Origin: Austropuccinia psidii
Lineage: Eukaryota; Basidiomycota; Pucciniomycetes; Pucciniales; Sphaerophragmiaceae
NCBI GenBank assembly: GCA_023105745.1
Contig: JALGQZ010000008.1
Span: 20,273,866 to 20,337,865, forward strand
DNA length: 64,000 bases
Direction: 5' to 3'
This document shows positions 22,199 through 34,311 of the stretch, in pieces (positions within the stretch are counted from its first letter, which is position 1; each line of letters starts with the position of its first letter). The notes beneath the pieces were generated by a model. That model had not been told where the DNA came from. It worked only from the letters and a program-made list of their open reading frames with translations, and did no database searches. The translations under genes were made by a program, and so were the position numbers.

Positions 22199-23312
22199 GC
22201 TTATGTGCTACTGTTGAGGACGTCAGGTTGGCTGGTGTTCCACATTATCAGCGATGTTTTCAGTTCTCTCGCTGTCCCTGCTTTCTGTTATTAATAAGAT
22301 GCCTTAGTGTCCAGCTGTTTCTATAAATGCTTAGATAACTTGATATCGCTCGTAGGCCACCACTCATTCTTAATGAGTCCACCGAGAATTTTTCGTAAAA
22401 CATTCGAATCGGACAGGTCACGCTTCATAGGGGATAATGTAGCGAAAGCCTCCCAAGAAAATCTTTTCCAAATACATAAAAAACCGGCCACTGGAGCCTT
22501 TCAATGATATGTTTATGGATAAAACACACAACCCAATAGAGAGGATTCCAGCGTAAAGGAATCATTTACAAATAGGCGGGGGACAACTGGAATGCGTATT
22601 CATTATATAAATGACCAAATCAGCAACACTCAGACGCAGGAAGGCGTCCCAAGTACATTGGCATGAGTCAAGAAACAAAATCACGAGGAAACTTACAGGG
22701 GTGGTCGTTCTGGGATCTCATGGGGGTTCCTGTGGTGGTACCTGGAGCTGTAAATAGATGGCTTACCCGGACCACGGTGTTCAGCATCTGGTTCGGATTT
22801 TTGTGTTTGCGCTTCCTTCTTGTCTGGTAATTTTGAACCTTGCGATATCGATATGAAAATAACTGCTCCCAAGAAAGAATACTCCAATAATGATGAGCGT
22901 TCAAATTAATCGATGAATATACCTAAATATTGTGAAAACAAGAACTATCACTCAACTCATGAAAGCCATAAAAAGAGGAATTTGGGTCGTCATTCTAGCA
23001 AACATTCGGTATTTCAAATGACTTAGGTGAAGAACAAAACAACCCCGCCCTCACTTAAGAGAAATCTATTTATAAGTCTAAAAATCAGGAATGTTCTAAA
23101 TCCGCACACCACTTGGGAAAGGCTAAATCTGGGGGATGATGCAGACCCAGAAAAAGTGGGTTAAATTGATTGTGAGGATTTAGCCTTTCGCCGCTCAAAT
23201 ACAAATCTGACGTCAATATTTGTGGCAGACATTATGTGCCAATGGCGTATAATTAAGCATTTTGTGGCACAGTTACATCACATCCTCACACTTTCTTGCC
23301 ATATACGCTCGG
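22199..23312. other. TE-free island of about 1.1 kb, possible host DNA with splice-like sites
   Basis: This segment has more CpG and a more even base composition than the surrounding repeats, and none of its words recur elsewhere in the window. On the minus strand near 22690-22905 a stretch stays open in two frames for 60-80 codons, but neither starts with ATG. It includes a frame encoding GSKLPDKKEAQTQKSEPDAE and ends at a good donor-like site (CCCCT then GTAAGTTT near 22697). An acceptor-like TTTTCACAATATTTAG lies near 22918-22933. This could be one or two exons of a spliced host gene. I do not recognise the product. Confidence 0.3.
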
Positions 23313-23329
23313 TGTTACTAATGAATTGA
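23313..23329 (+). repeat. Start of the 5' LTR of copia element G (split by E)
   Basis: TGTTACTAATGAATTGA lies immediately before element E. Joined in thought across E to 57510-58090, it gives an LTR of roughly 0.6 kb with TG and CA ends. The start was chosen from the TGTTAC word only. Confidence 0.4.
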
Positions 23330-23510
23330 TGTAGTTACTCCAGAATGTTCTCGCAAGTTCTATATATATATATATATATATATAAATTTTATATAATTTA
23401 TTAATTTCAATTTTAATTTTTACTAATATTTGAAAAAAAAATTATAATATAATCGGTACAACTAATCTGATAATTGACAATTTAGGTTTATAAATAATCC
23501 CCCCTATAAA
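23330..23510 (-). repeat. 3' LTR of E, distal part
   Basis: It starts (plus strand) TGTAGTTACTCC, equivalent to TATAGTTAATCC at 57066. It holds a TA microsatellite near 23361-23383 and the words GGTACAACTAATCTGATAAT and GACAATTTAGG, also found at 57180-57215. It is cut at 23511 by element F. Confidence 0.9.
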
Positions 23511-23635
23511 TGTTACAACCACTGCACAGCCAGATACTACTCACCTGCGCAACCACAAGTCTACCCAAATGTAAATACTATATATTCCATGATCTTAGCA
23601 ATATAGAGACCTCATCGGTCTAATATCTCCACACA

Positions 23636-23647
23636 GGTTATGGGCCC
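23636..23647 (+). promoter_or_regulatory. Primer binding site of F (initiator-Met half-tRNA type)
   Basis: GGTTATGGGCCC directly follows the 5' LTR. It is complementary to the anticodon arm of eukaryotic initiator tRNA-Met (GGGCCCAUAACC), the half-tRNA priming scheme known from Drosophila copia and yeast Ty5. Confidence 0.75.
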
Positions 23648-23889
23648 TTGACCAAAATAATAAACTTCTCTGGCGTATTAATTCCTTTTTTTTCCTTTTT
23701 ATTTTTTCCTCTCTTCCTTATTCTTTGCTTCTTTTCCCATTTTTTTTGTTTCCCTTCCTCTTTTCACTCTTAGCCTATTTTCTTTACAAATGTCATCAAA
23801 CCCCAAAAGCAGCTGCTACCCGACTTGAAGTCAGCATAAAATGACTTTGGAACAGGCCAATACCTCCATACCTGAGGCCTCCCCTCCCA

Positions 23890-25072
23890 AATACATCAGA
23901 GATGTGGGACCAATAATTGATCAAGGTATCAGCATGATCAAACAAGAATACGTTCTACGCGTGGATGGCTCAAATTTCCCCACCTGAGAACAACGGCTGC
24001 GAATAATATTTGACAACTACCTTCAAGACCCAATGTACTTACAATGAGGCGAATTGGGAGATGATAGAACCAAGCGTATATGTCATGCTATTTTACTCAG
24101 CTCTCTCCCTGACTGCATACAGGACAGCATGATCACCTTACGACCATGCTCCGCCACCTACAATTGGTTGAAAAGTCACTACTTTATCATCACTCAATCT
24201 ACCCAATGTGCCTCTTTTGACAAGCTCTTCTCTATCAAAATCAACAAAAACGAAGCCCCTTTGAGCTTAATAATGCGGCTAAACAAGGCCTTAATTGAAT
24301 TCAAGATCTGAGGGGGTGTATTCAACAACGACTATGTGATGGGACAGCTACTCCAATGTGCAATCATCAAACACCCAACAATTTATCAAGCCGTCATGGA
24401 CAAGCTTGATGGAGACACATCTTACGGCAAAATTGTCTCCCTCCCATCATGCATAATGACACTTGAATCTTGTTTCCAATGCCCAGAAACAATGAAACAA
24501 ATACCAAGTTTCAATTCCATGTCCCTTGAACCTTCCTCTACCACTCCTCATCAACTAGAAACAATACCACACTCAGCCTTGCGCACGGCAATGAACATTG
24601 TCTGTCACCTTTGTCAATGACGTGGTCATGTGGTGAAGGATTCCCCAATACCAAGGACAACCATTGTTTGCGACCTGTTAGCATACCACCAGTTGTGAAC
24701 CCTATACTTACACCTACACAGTATCATGCTCATTACCCTATCATCACACCACCCACCCAACTCCCATTTCAAGACTTACAACAACCAATTTCCAATGCGA
24801 CCAGACAGCAGCGCCTTGCAGACCTATACCACCCTCGATACCCCCAACAGACACCCATGGTAATGAAAGCAAAGTTTACTGAGATAGACCCTGACAAATC
24901 CGCTGTGGATGAGGTAACTGTAGATGATATGGCTCCACCAGGTGATAGATGCTCTGTCTGTGATACTGGGGCAAGTCATTCACTAAACGGGGATTTATCC
25001 TCTGTATGTCGCTTTCAGAAGCTAACCTCCCCCATTCCTTTGTGTGTAGCCACCCACACAACCTGACAAAGT
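23890..25072 (+). pseudogene. Element F gag and protease
   Basis: This is copia gag with CHAILLSSLPDCIQDSM, YNWLKSHY and a knuckle CHLCQ-stop-RGHVVKDSP (24600-24645). There the usual Trp or similar codon is TGA and the last Cys is Ser. The protease follows at 24950-25066 with CSVCDTGASHSLNGDLS, active-site Asp kept. Stops at 23985, 24045, 24309 and 24618 divide the frame. Several are TGA in places where Trp fits, pointing to G-to-A decay rather than indels. Confidence 0.8.
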
Positions 25073-25084
25073 TTTGTCACAGGC

Positions 25085-26227
25085 GTGGGAAGTCTAGTTT
25101 ACCCAGGCTACAGCGGTAAGCATGTTGTTATTAACGGCTTATTTTATTCTCCTGATGCCACTGGTACTTTAATATCACCAGGCGCTCTGTTGAACACCAG
25201 TGCATTACTTGAGTTCATCGGCGATGATATACTGATAAGCACACGCGGTGAGGGACCCGTTCTATGCGCGAACTACTCTGCTAGCCGTTGTAAATGGGAA
25301 TGGCCCTTGTCTGGTAGACTGCTAGCTCGTGAAATAAATACCTCCTATTCCCCTACCATATCCCCTGCCGAATCAATTGAAACCATCAATATACCAACTT
25401 TTTCTAAGATGACACTAGATGCTATAAACAAAAAGATTTCTCATCCAAAACAGAAAATGAACACTTACCCCTTAGCTTTCAAAGCCAAATTCCTTAAATG
25501 GCACTGTTTATTTGGTCAAACAGGACTCCGACGCATACACCGTTTGTGAGGCGATTTGGCACCCAAGTACCTATGTTTTTTGTCACATGAGATACACAAC
25601 TACGATGAATTCCTGATGTCAAAGAGCCTGCACCATTTAGACTTACATTCATTGAACCGTAGTCCCACTCCACTTGAAATATTCATTGCTGACCTTATGG
25701 GACCATTTGATGTAGCAACGATCAACGGCAGAAGATATGCTCTAAATGTGTGTGATGTCACATTGACATATGGCGAATGCCACATCCTGAAGAACAAATC
25801 CAATGCTACCTCTTGGCTTGAAGAAATTATCAATCGATGGCAACGATCCAGTACTCATCTTGTGAAAATACTGCAAACAGACAATGGTGGAGAATTCAAC
25901 AATGCCATAATGAACAGGTGACTCCAACAACAAGGAATCACTCACAAATGCAGCCTTCCGTTCTTTCACCAAAAAAATGGTGTTGCAGAATGATACAACT
26001 GCATGATAGCCCACATGGGCCGCACTATCCTTTTAGGTTCAAAGTTACCCATATCCTTTTGGGGGCACGCCTTCATGTGGGCCGCTTACACTAACAACAT
26101 GTTACCAAATTTACACACAGGCCAAAAAACCCCAACAGAGATAATTTTTAAACTCAAGCCACAGCTTGATTGGATGAGGATATTTGGTGAGACTGCATTT
26201 ATCCATGTTCCCCAGGAAAATTGTTGA
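25085..26227 (+). pseudogene. Element F integrase
   Basis: This is the GAG-pre-integrase and integrase core. The zinc region around 25490-25580 reads KWHCLFGQTGLRRIHRL, then CFLSHEIHNYDEF, with the HHCC pattern blurred. The core has EIFIADLMGPFDVATINGRRYALNV (first Asp), LQTDNGGEFNNAIM (second Asp kept) and KNGVAE-stop (Glu kept). After a stop at 25990 it continues with AHMGRTILLGSKLPISFWGHAFMW. Stops and a frame change break it, but all three catalytic residues can be read. Confidence 0.82.
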
Positions 26228-26260
26228 AAGCTGGATGACTGTTCTGTAAAAGCAAATGTT

Positions 26261-28132
26261 GTGATGCACCTCCCGAATTCGAAGGGCTGGTTATTTTACA
26301 TCCAAGATCAAGCTAAGTTTGTCTCTTCTGCTTGGGCGACTTTTCCTGAATCATCTAGCTTAATAAAAACGCTTGTGCACCCTGCAACATCCACCACGAG
26401 AAAAGGTGCCATCAATTTCCTATTAAACAAAGTGACTCTCGGTGATTTCTCTGCAGAAAACGTGGTTGAAGCACAAGACATAGCCTCTAGCCGTGTAGCG
26501 GATGTATTTTTGCTACCACCAAAGTGGTACACAGAGGCAATGAAGAGACCTGACAGCATGGCATGGCAACAGGCTATAAATCAAGAAATAGAAAAAATGA
26601 AGAATCACGTGGTATTTGAGATTGGTCCTCTGCCAGCTAACACCAAACCAATCGGAGGTGGCTGGGTTTTCGTAAAGAAACCGGTGTCAAGAACCTGTGA
26701 CACCAGATACAAAGCATAATATGTTGCCTGGGACAATTCAAAGCTAAGCGTTTACGACTTTCATGAGACCTTTGCACTGACTGCCACTTTCACATCTCTA
26801 AGGTTGTTACTTACCGTTGCTGTTCACCTGAAATGGCACACGTCTAGCTTTGATTTCATTGCCGCCTATCTCAACGCGCAGATTGACGAGGAGCTATGGA
26901 TCAGACCCTAGAAGGCATGGTTGTCCCCAAAGGCCTTGGCTGAAAACTAAAGAAAGCATTGTATGGCACACGCCAGGCAGGTTGATGCTGGTGGACTCAC
27001 CTCCTCAGGTCTCTGGAAACTTGTGGATACTCGCTCAGCAGCTATGACACCAGTGTCTTCTTCAACAAGTAAACAAATATAATCATATGGTTGCATGTAG
27101 ATGATGGTGTGTTTTTTGGAAAAAACAAGGAGGAAATCAAAAGTCTACACCTGTCCTTATCTGCTGAATTTGGGGTCAAATGGAGTCATGAGCTGGACTC
27201 TATTTTGGGACTCGATATACAAAGGGATGCTCACAGTTTTGACTTAAGCCAGGTACGTCTGATCCAATCAATCCTCACCAATAACTGGGATCAAAAAGCG
27301 GATTATGATTCACCACTTCCTATCAAATGTGACTTTCTTACCCTACCGGAGTGGGATGAAACCATACAACAACAAGATTTCATCTCCGCTGTGGGCGCTC
27401 TGATCTATGTGATGACTGGTACATGCCTCGATCTTGCTACTCTGTGAACTTACTAGCAAGATACTCCATGAGGCCTGGGGCCAGTCATTAGCGTTGTCTT
27501 CAGCACGTTCTGGGCTACCTGAACAAAACGCAGCATTACTGCCTATCTCTCACCCCAGACCCCAGCAAAATTGAGCTTAGGTTCTACTCTGATGACAGCT
27601 GGGGGGGTGAATTCCCGGGGTCATCCCATGGGTACATAACTACATTTCTGGGTTGCTCTATTTCTTGGTGCACAAAATGCCTTGCCACCGTTGCATGATC
27701 TAGTTTTCATGCCGAATTCATGGCTTTAGCCATGGCAGCAAGACATGGTAAGTGGTTATAGAATTTACTTCTCAAGGTTTTGAGCTTGAAGTTTACCATA
27801 CAACTAAGATTAAACAATGCCTCCTGCATACAAATTGCCAAAGATTGTTCATCCAATAAACGTACTCATAACTCTGATAGGGCTTTTTTTTTCACTAACC
27901 ACCTATTGTACAATGGATCAGCTTCTATAGAGTGGATCCCTTCATCTGAAATGCTAGCTGACGGTTTCACAAAACCACTTGGCCCTCTACTCCACAACAA
28001 GCTATTTTGGGAGATTCTCTCAACTCCTTTTTCTTGAATGACATTCCTTTACTTTAGTCCGTCTTTTACAGTAGTTCCTTCTGATTTTATTTCTCTTCAG
28101 ACCCTTGTGAGTTTCTCAGGCAAGGGGGCAGG
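26261..28132 (+). pseudogene. Element F reverse transcriptase and RNase H
   Basis: RT begins near 26540 with MAWQQAINQEIEKMKNHVVFE and GGGWVFVKKP, then is broken through HETFALTATFTSLRLLL and SFDFIAAYLNAQID (first Asp). The active site HVDDGVFFGK is in 27091-27447, followed by SILGLDIQRDAHSF. RNase H lies at about 27590-28037 with FYSDDSWGGEF, SSFHAEFMALA, NNASCIQIAKD and WIPSSEMLADGFTKPLG. It has many stops and is non-functional. 26261-26540 is the integrase-RT linker. Confidence 0.83.
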
Positions 28133-28223
28133 TGTTACAACCACTGCACAGCCAGATACTACTTACCTGCGCAACCACAAGTCTACCCAAATGTAAATAC
28201 TATATATTCCATGATCTCATACA

Positions 28224-28417
28224 GAGATTAGCGTACCTGTTTAAAATAAAAATATAAAATATATTTAAAAAATTAGTAAAAATTAAAATTAAAATCATTT
28301 AGCAAAATATCTTTTGTATTGTATTATTATTTATATAACTAAAAAAAATGTGTTATGAATATTCATTTTGTACTATCACTACATCAGGTTTCAATATTGT
28401 ATTTTCATAATACAACA
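28224..28417 (-). repeat. 3' LTR of E, proximal part
   Basis: It resumes after F with GAGATTAGCGTACCTG (compare 57348 on) and ends at TAATACAACA (28417). The purine run of the minus strand (GGAGGGGAG at 28418-28426) next to it is the polypurine tract of E. Confidence 0.9.
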
Positions 28418-28426
28418 CTCCCCTCC

Positions 28427-30087
28427 ATAACACATTATAAACAATTTATTTCTGAAACAAATTGGTTGGTTTTCACACTACCAAGCAGTTTAGTCATAAT
28501 GTCAGCCAGCTTCATGTTTGTGGACACCCATCTCAGTGCTAATTTTCCTGTCACAACATATTCATTTATAATATTGAAATCTCTAATTAAGTGACATGTC
28601 TGTTTATGGTCCATTGAGTCAGTTGAAATTCCAACAGATGTTTTATTATCTGATAGCAATGTTGAGACTGGATTTTTTAAAATGTTGTATAGTAAGTGAT
28701 ATAACCAGAGAGTTTCCTGTGCTGCAAACGATAGCACCATGTATTCTGCTTGTGCTGTTGAAGAGGAAATAGTGGCCTGCCACTTTGATTTCCATCCAAT
28801 AGGATTCATCCCATGTGTTGATCTATTTCCTTCACCTCCCCAGTTCACATCAACAAAGCATTTCATCTCTGACAATTGATTTTTCTTGCTAATAATGATG
28901 CCTGCGCTTATAGTGCCATGGAGCTATGTGATGAGATGATTCATGGCATCCCAATGTGAATCATTGGTGCTGAGAGAAAACCTTTCCAAATAACTTACAG
29001 AATATTCAAAGCCAGGGCAAGATGCCTGTGCAATAAACAACAACATACCAATCCACTTCAGATAGGGCTTATTCATGTTTCTACATGAAAAAATTGATTC
29101 AAGTTGACAATTATTCAGTAATGGTGATTTTGAAACAATATTACTGGGGACTAGATTTATAACTTTCTCAATCAATTACAGCTGCAAAAATTTGAAACCC
29201 TCATCCGTCTCATTGCTTGATATACCAACCAAAGCTTTAATCTTCTCATCCCATTTAATTTTCAAGTGTTCATCAAGTTGATCCAATATTTGATTAATTA
29301 GCTCAATTTAAGACACTGTAAGTGCTCCATCATCTACATGGATCCAAAGTATGGCTTGTTCCCCATCATGATCCAGGTTATATGTGCTGGGATCCTCTCC
29401 ATTGCTTTTGGAACCAATTTCCTAAAGGATTTTCTTGATATTCATCCACCAGCAACAAGAGGCTTTCCTTTGTTCCATACAGTGCCTTGCGTAATTTCAA
29501 CACTGAGCTTGGGGATTCCCATACCCATAGGAGACCATAGATTAACCAGTTTGTCTATCAAGCTGTGCAAAAAGGCAACTTTTACATCAAATGTCCAAAT
29601 AATCCACTTTTTCAAACATGAAGTGGAAAACAGTAATTGAAAAGAGCTAAAAGTAGGAGTAGGTGCAAATGTTTCATCATAATTGATTCCATGAATATGT
29701 CTGAAACCTCTTGCTACCAGTCTCTCCTTGTATTGGTCAGGTTTCTTGGTAAATACCCACTTAGTGCTAAGGATTCTTTGATGTGGTACTCCCTTAAAAA
29801 CCTCTAAAACACCTGCTTCTTTCATGCTGCAGATTTATTCATTAATGGCAGCACTCCAATGGGCTTTATCTACAGAGATCATGGCTTCTTTATCTTCATA
29901 TGAAATCATCACATTGAAATCATTAGTTGAAGCTGATATGAGCAATGACTTGTCTTGCCAGTTAAACTCATCAATCATTGACACATCAAAAAGATTTTGC
30001 ACTTGTATTGAATTCAAGATCCCTCCAATTTGTCTCCCATTGTTGAAATAACTGGATTATCAAAAACAACACCTGCCAATTTAACTT
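28427..30087 (-). pseudogene. Element E reverse transcriptase and RNase H
   Basis: This is minus-strand copia RT-RNase H. From high to low, WSAAINE-like start (29835-30017), VLEVFKGVPHQRILSTKWVF, YKERLVARGFRHIHGINYDE, TFDVKVAFLHSLIDK (catalytic Asp kept; the usual D-VK-AFL pattern), then HVDDG near 29325-29340 (catalytic pair kept). RNase H (28435-28875) is open for 146 codons with CFVDVNWGGEGNRSTHG, SSTAQAEYMVL, LSDNKTSVGIS and LRWVSTNMKLADIMTKLL, so the Asp, Glu and Asp are present. Stops interrupt RT near 29176, 29337 and 29440. At 30088 it is cut by a solo LTR2. The remaining N-terminal RT codons and the integrase are beyond 31906. Confidence 0.87.
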
Positions 30088-31906
30088 TGTGAGCCTTAGA
30101 GGTAATTTCATATACCCAAAAGACCACAAATACAAAATTAACATATAAATATAAATAAAATAAATTTATTTGTATTATTAAAATGAAAATTAAAATATAA
30201 ATATAAAATTATATTCACAATTAAAAATTTAATTACAATTTAAAATAAAATTACATTAAAATTTTGAAATTGCAAAATTACATTTATACTTGAAAAAATT
30301 AAGTAAAAATTAATTTTTAACAAAATTGTAAAAAAAATAAACAAATTTGGAAAAAAGGTAAATAAAAATTATTATAGCTTTTTATCCAATAAATAAACAT
30401 ATAAAATTTATTTCACCATTGGATTCCTCATAAAAATTCAGGTGGGGTCACCTTTGGATGAAATTTCTGTAACTCAACTCTAAATAAGCTTAAATTAAGT
30501 TTTTAGTATTTTCAATACAGAAGTTGAAAATCCTCAAAACTTTAATTTAATTCACACCACATGTGGTGCTAACCATCAATTTTTGTGTTAAAATTGAGGT
30601 GTTGTGTTTAGTTTAGAAGTTATGAGGAATTGAAGTATTTTCAATTGAATTCAATTGAAATGTCAAAATGTGCACATGTATTACATAAGTGAACTTTGAT
30701 TTACATATGAGGTATCAATTATTACTGTATTGAACTGTACAACTCAATTGAATTACATATATAAATTATAAGTATAATACATGATGAAGAATTAAAGGAA
30801 AAATAAATTGGAAAGATTAAAATTGGGGGGGAAAGGAACTCCAGCTCTAAGGGGGAGCTAGACCCCCAAAGTCCTTGCTGACAGGCGCAAGATGTCAAAA
30901 TCCCTGCAAAAGTTCATCACTTTTGGCCTGGAATTGAGTTACAGGGTCTGTGGACTCAATTGATGATGAGGTTTTGATACCAACTGGGGTAGTTTTAGCT
31001 GTTTCCAAGAGGGTAAAACTACCCTTAAGATGAAACAATCATAGTAAAAACAGTTTTAACTGGTTTCTACGCCTCTTACACACATTCTGACATGTTTTGA
31101 AAGCTCTAGTACAGGTATTGCTGTAGTAATGGCTGATTTAAGGGTCTAAAATGGCTTAAACCAGCCCTTTTTTGGTCCAAACCAGGGTTCAATGATGCCA
31201 TAATTGGTTTTTCTGTTGTCAGACTGTTTTTCACGACTGACAAGAGTAAATTTCACTTTTGGAGTAAGAAAATTGATGGCTATAAAAGAATGTCTTCTTT
31301 GGCCCCCTTTTCTCTTCATGTTAGAATCTTTTCCTTTTATTAATTAGTTTAAACACTGTTAAACCAATCAATACGAGATTACAACCACCTTTTTTAAATC
31401 TTTTTGAACCTTTTGACCACGTGAAAAAAATCATTATAATCATTGTTTGTAACTCTTATAATCATTTTTACCCCTGAACCACCCCAAAAGTGAACTAAAG
31501 CATCTTTCATCACTGTAAACTTTGTCACTTTGTTTCCAAATTCACTCTGGTCACTTTTGGGCTTGTTTTATCTTTAATATTCTTCTTAAAGACTTTGTTC
31601 TTTAATTAATTGCTTGCAGTTGTTTGCTCAATTAATTCCAATTGAAATTGCTCTTGAAGAAATTTCATTTGTAGCCTTAAAATATCTCTTGTAGAGTATT
31701 TTTTGGATAAATTTTTATTGTTGGTAAAACAATAAATTTTTATAATATTATTGTTTTATACTAAGAAAGTTATAAACAATAAAATTGGCGTTCTTTTCTT
31801 AAAAATAAGATTTCTTACTATTTTTGATTGATTTTTACCTTATACAAATTTTGAGGACAGGAAAAGTACTTGATTTTTAATCAAAGTTTCATATCCACAC
31901 CTTACA
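30088..31906 (+). repeat. Solo LTR, family 2, in copia E
   Basis: This is an 1819-bp LTR with intact ends TGTGAGCC and CACACCTTACA and a perfect target duplication AACTT (30083-30087 and 31907-31911). TATAAAAG is at 31281-31288. The GGGGGAGCTAGACCCCC inverted repeat is near 30850-30866. It matches 9532-11355 along its length, with scattered substitutions. Confidence 0.95.
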
Positions 31907-31911
31907 AACTT

Positions 31912-32427
31912 ACATCTTCTTTTCAGGAACCCAGAACAACCAACCCTTTGAATCATCAGATACACCTAAATGATAACCAAATATTTCTCTCCAAGAAGAA
32001 TTCTTGCAAAAATTGTGTTCATATAAATATGACTTAGAATGAAACACTCAAGGCATCTCTAGCTGGGGTTTCCTTTTCCCAAGTCATTCAAAAGGTGTAT
32101 TGGAGTTGCCTGCATGAAGACATAAATTGAATATCCAGACTGAGTGCTGGAAAGCCCAATGCCAAAGAAATAGAGGGAGCCATGCTGCCAACAGACAAGT
32201 TTGCACCATCTTGGAAATGGTTTGGTTTGTCCTTTCAATAATGCCATTTTGATGATGTTCATATGGCATTTAGTACTCATGAATTATTCCCTTCTGCAAT
32301 AAGAAATCATTAAATGTATTTTTTTTGAATTCAAGGCCATTGTTGGTTCTAATAATCATTTTTTTGTATGACGTTCTATTCAAAAACTGTCTGATCCAAC
32401 TCATAAAGTAATTCTTTGCATGTGATT
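31912..32427 (-). pseudogene. Element E integrase, C-terminal half of the core
   Basis: This is a minus-strand piece with SYKKMIIRTNNGLEFKKN (32270-32470). The family has SDNGLEF here, so the second catalytic Asp reads Asn. It continues in another frame with YEHHQNGIIERTNQTISKMVQ and WLPLFLWHWAF, and the catalytic Glu (IIERTN) is kept. The N-terminal half of the core and the zinc region lie beyond chromovirus C at 43106 on. A 1-bp frame change lies near 32275. Confidence 0.85.
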
Positions 32428-34309
32428 TGTAAGCCTTGAGGTATATTTTACATACCTGAATAGGCCACAATTATGTTAAAGACAAATTCTGAACTATGTG
32501 TAACCCATAAGTCATGCATATATTCAAAATTCATCATTTTTGATCTCGGAAAAGATGAATAACTTTTTATTGAGTAAGTAAATTCATGAATTTGAGGCCA
32601 GATTTGGATTCTACACAAAACTTCACCTATGGTAGGTCCATAGAGTGAATAAGCTCAAATTAACTCTTTGAGGTGGAAACATGGAAAATACTTCAATACC
32701 ACATCATCAATACCACATAAAAGATCTGTGAGAATTTGTGTTTTTCTCCATTTCACTCCAAAATAATTGGAATGTGAGAAATCCCATGTTACATATCCAC
32801 TAAGAATAGTGTTATGCATGATTTGGGCACTTAATATTATGGTATTCTTACATTCACTTTTGGTACACCCATAGTGGATATCTCACTTGAAGCTTAAATT
32901 TCTCTTTTGATGTGAAAAATAAGCAAGGGGGACAAAATGTATCAAAGAGAGCCAGGGTACCCAGCTTCTGACTGATATTGGCCCAATTTGTAAGCTAAAA
33001 CCTTTTGGGAACTTGGTTAACATGTTACAACTACTGTAAATCATAAGAAAATAGCAAATAACCTGCTATTTTGACATGCCAAGGAGGTAAAAAGCTACTT
33101 CGACTCTTGTAACCATGTCAATTCTTAATCAATTTCCATGGATGAACCCCAAAAGAGTCATGAAACCCTTTTTGGACTAGTATCCATTGTTTTACCTCAT
33201 AGCAACCAGTCATAGACCAATAATTGCAATTCTACATAGAAATGAGGTAAATATTTCAAAAATTTGTTCAAAATACAATTCTTAATGAATCTTTCTGAAA
33301 CTCTCAGGACAAATCAAGAACTGTATAATTCATATAAAACCAAAAAGAATTATACTTTTATATGTAAAATGAAAAGTTTTACTTACAGTCCATTTTTGAG
33401 GATTCCACCTGAAACACAGAATCCTTTAAAATTTACAGAAAATACATTCTGTGATGAAATTTACAATGACGTTGATAACTTCAAGAAATCAAGAATTATT
33501 TTGAAATAAAAGAAGATTTACAGATGTTACTCCTTTTATTTGTAACCATAAATGGGTTGGTAGTCACATAGAAACCTCAATTAAGTAATTATGACAATCT
33601 TACGTGACACCAGATGATGCAATCAATAATCCAAAAAGGTTTATTGTTTTCTCACTAACTGGTTTTTCAGTTTGCTCCATGGCATGCCTCTTTGAGCTGT
33701 CTTAGACTCAAAAGAGGCCTCCTCTTGCTGTTTTTTCCAAATCATCATCACATTATTCATTTATATCATTGTTACCAGCAAGTAAGTATTAGTTAAAAAT
33801 ATTTCATAAGTGTTTTATTCTTTCAGAATCCATCAGAAAGACGTTAGATCATATAAATCAACTACATATTGCTTTAATACTGTTTTATATCCATTTTTGA
33901 TCCTTTAAATACACAATTCTACATCAAATCTCTCTACTCTTATCTTTAATAATTTCTTTGGAGTATTAGTGAGTGATTTATGTTTAATTCTTAAAGGTTT
34001 TGTCTAAAATTAGTTTTCTTCAAGGGTTATCTTTATAATCATTATTGCAAAAGATAATTATCTATTAAAATAATTTTATTATTTTAATAAAAGAAGTTTT
34101 TATTATTAAATTCTTCTTTTAATTGATTCTTGTAGACAATTACTTATCACTGTTATAATCACTAGTAGTGTATAACATGTGAAAGAAATAATTCTTTAAT
34201 TCTTTAATTGTGGTTATAATAATTCTTCATTATTATATTTTATAAGAACAGTCATAGTACTGTTGATTAATAGTAATATTATCAACAGTTTCATAGACAC
34301 ATCCTACAT
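32428..34309 (+). repeat. 5' LTR of C (LTR family 4), 1882 bp
   Basis: It starts TGTAAGCC (expected TGTGAGCC) and ends ATCCTACA. It matches the 3' LTR but has about 0.55 kb more in the middle (about 32640-33195). No ORF of interest. Confidence 0.9.
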
Positions 34310-34311
34310 TT

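Larger units (their letters stand above)
23511..28218 (+). mobile_element. Ty1/copia element F, inserted in the 3' LTR of E
   Basis: This is a 4.7-kb plus-strand copia element with short LTRs. The 5' LTR is 23511-23635 (125 bp, TGTTACAACC to CCACACA). The 3' LTR is 28133-28218, which matches the first 84-86 bp and lacks the last about 39. The flanks ATAAA (23506-23510) and ATACA (28219-28223) match at four of five. The primer site GGTTATGGGCCC lies at 23636-23647 and a purine run CAAGGGGGCAGG precedes the 3' LTR. The body has many stops, several of them TGA where Trp is expected. Confidence 0.9.

Noticed and set aside
22307..22507. 66-codon plus-strand open frame in the island
   Set aside because: It is short, without recognised motif or conserved context. 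It may be chance, so it is mentioned only under the island.
23361..23383. TA dinucleotide run as a possible replication origin or cruciform
   Set aside because: A simple microsatellite inside the 3' LTR of E. Nothing else supports an origin.
29338..29640. 100-codon plus-strand frame
   Set aside because: Antisense to the RT of copia E, whose motifs on the minus strand account for the open frame.
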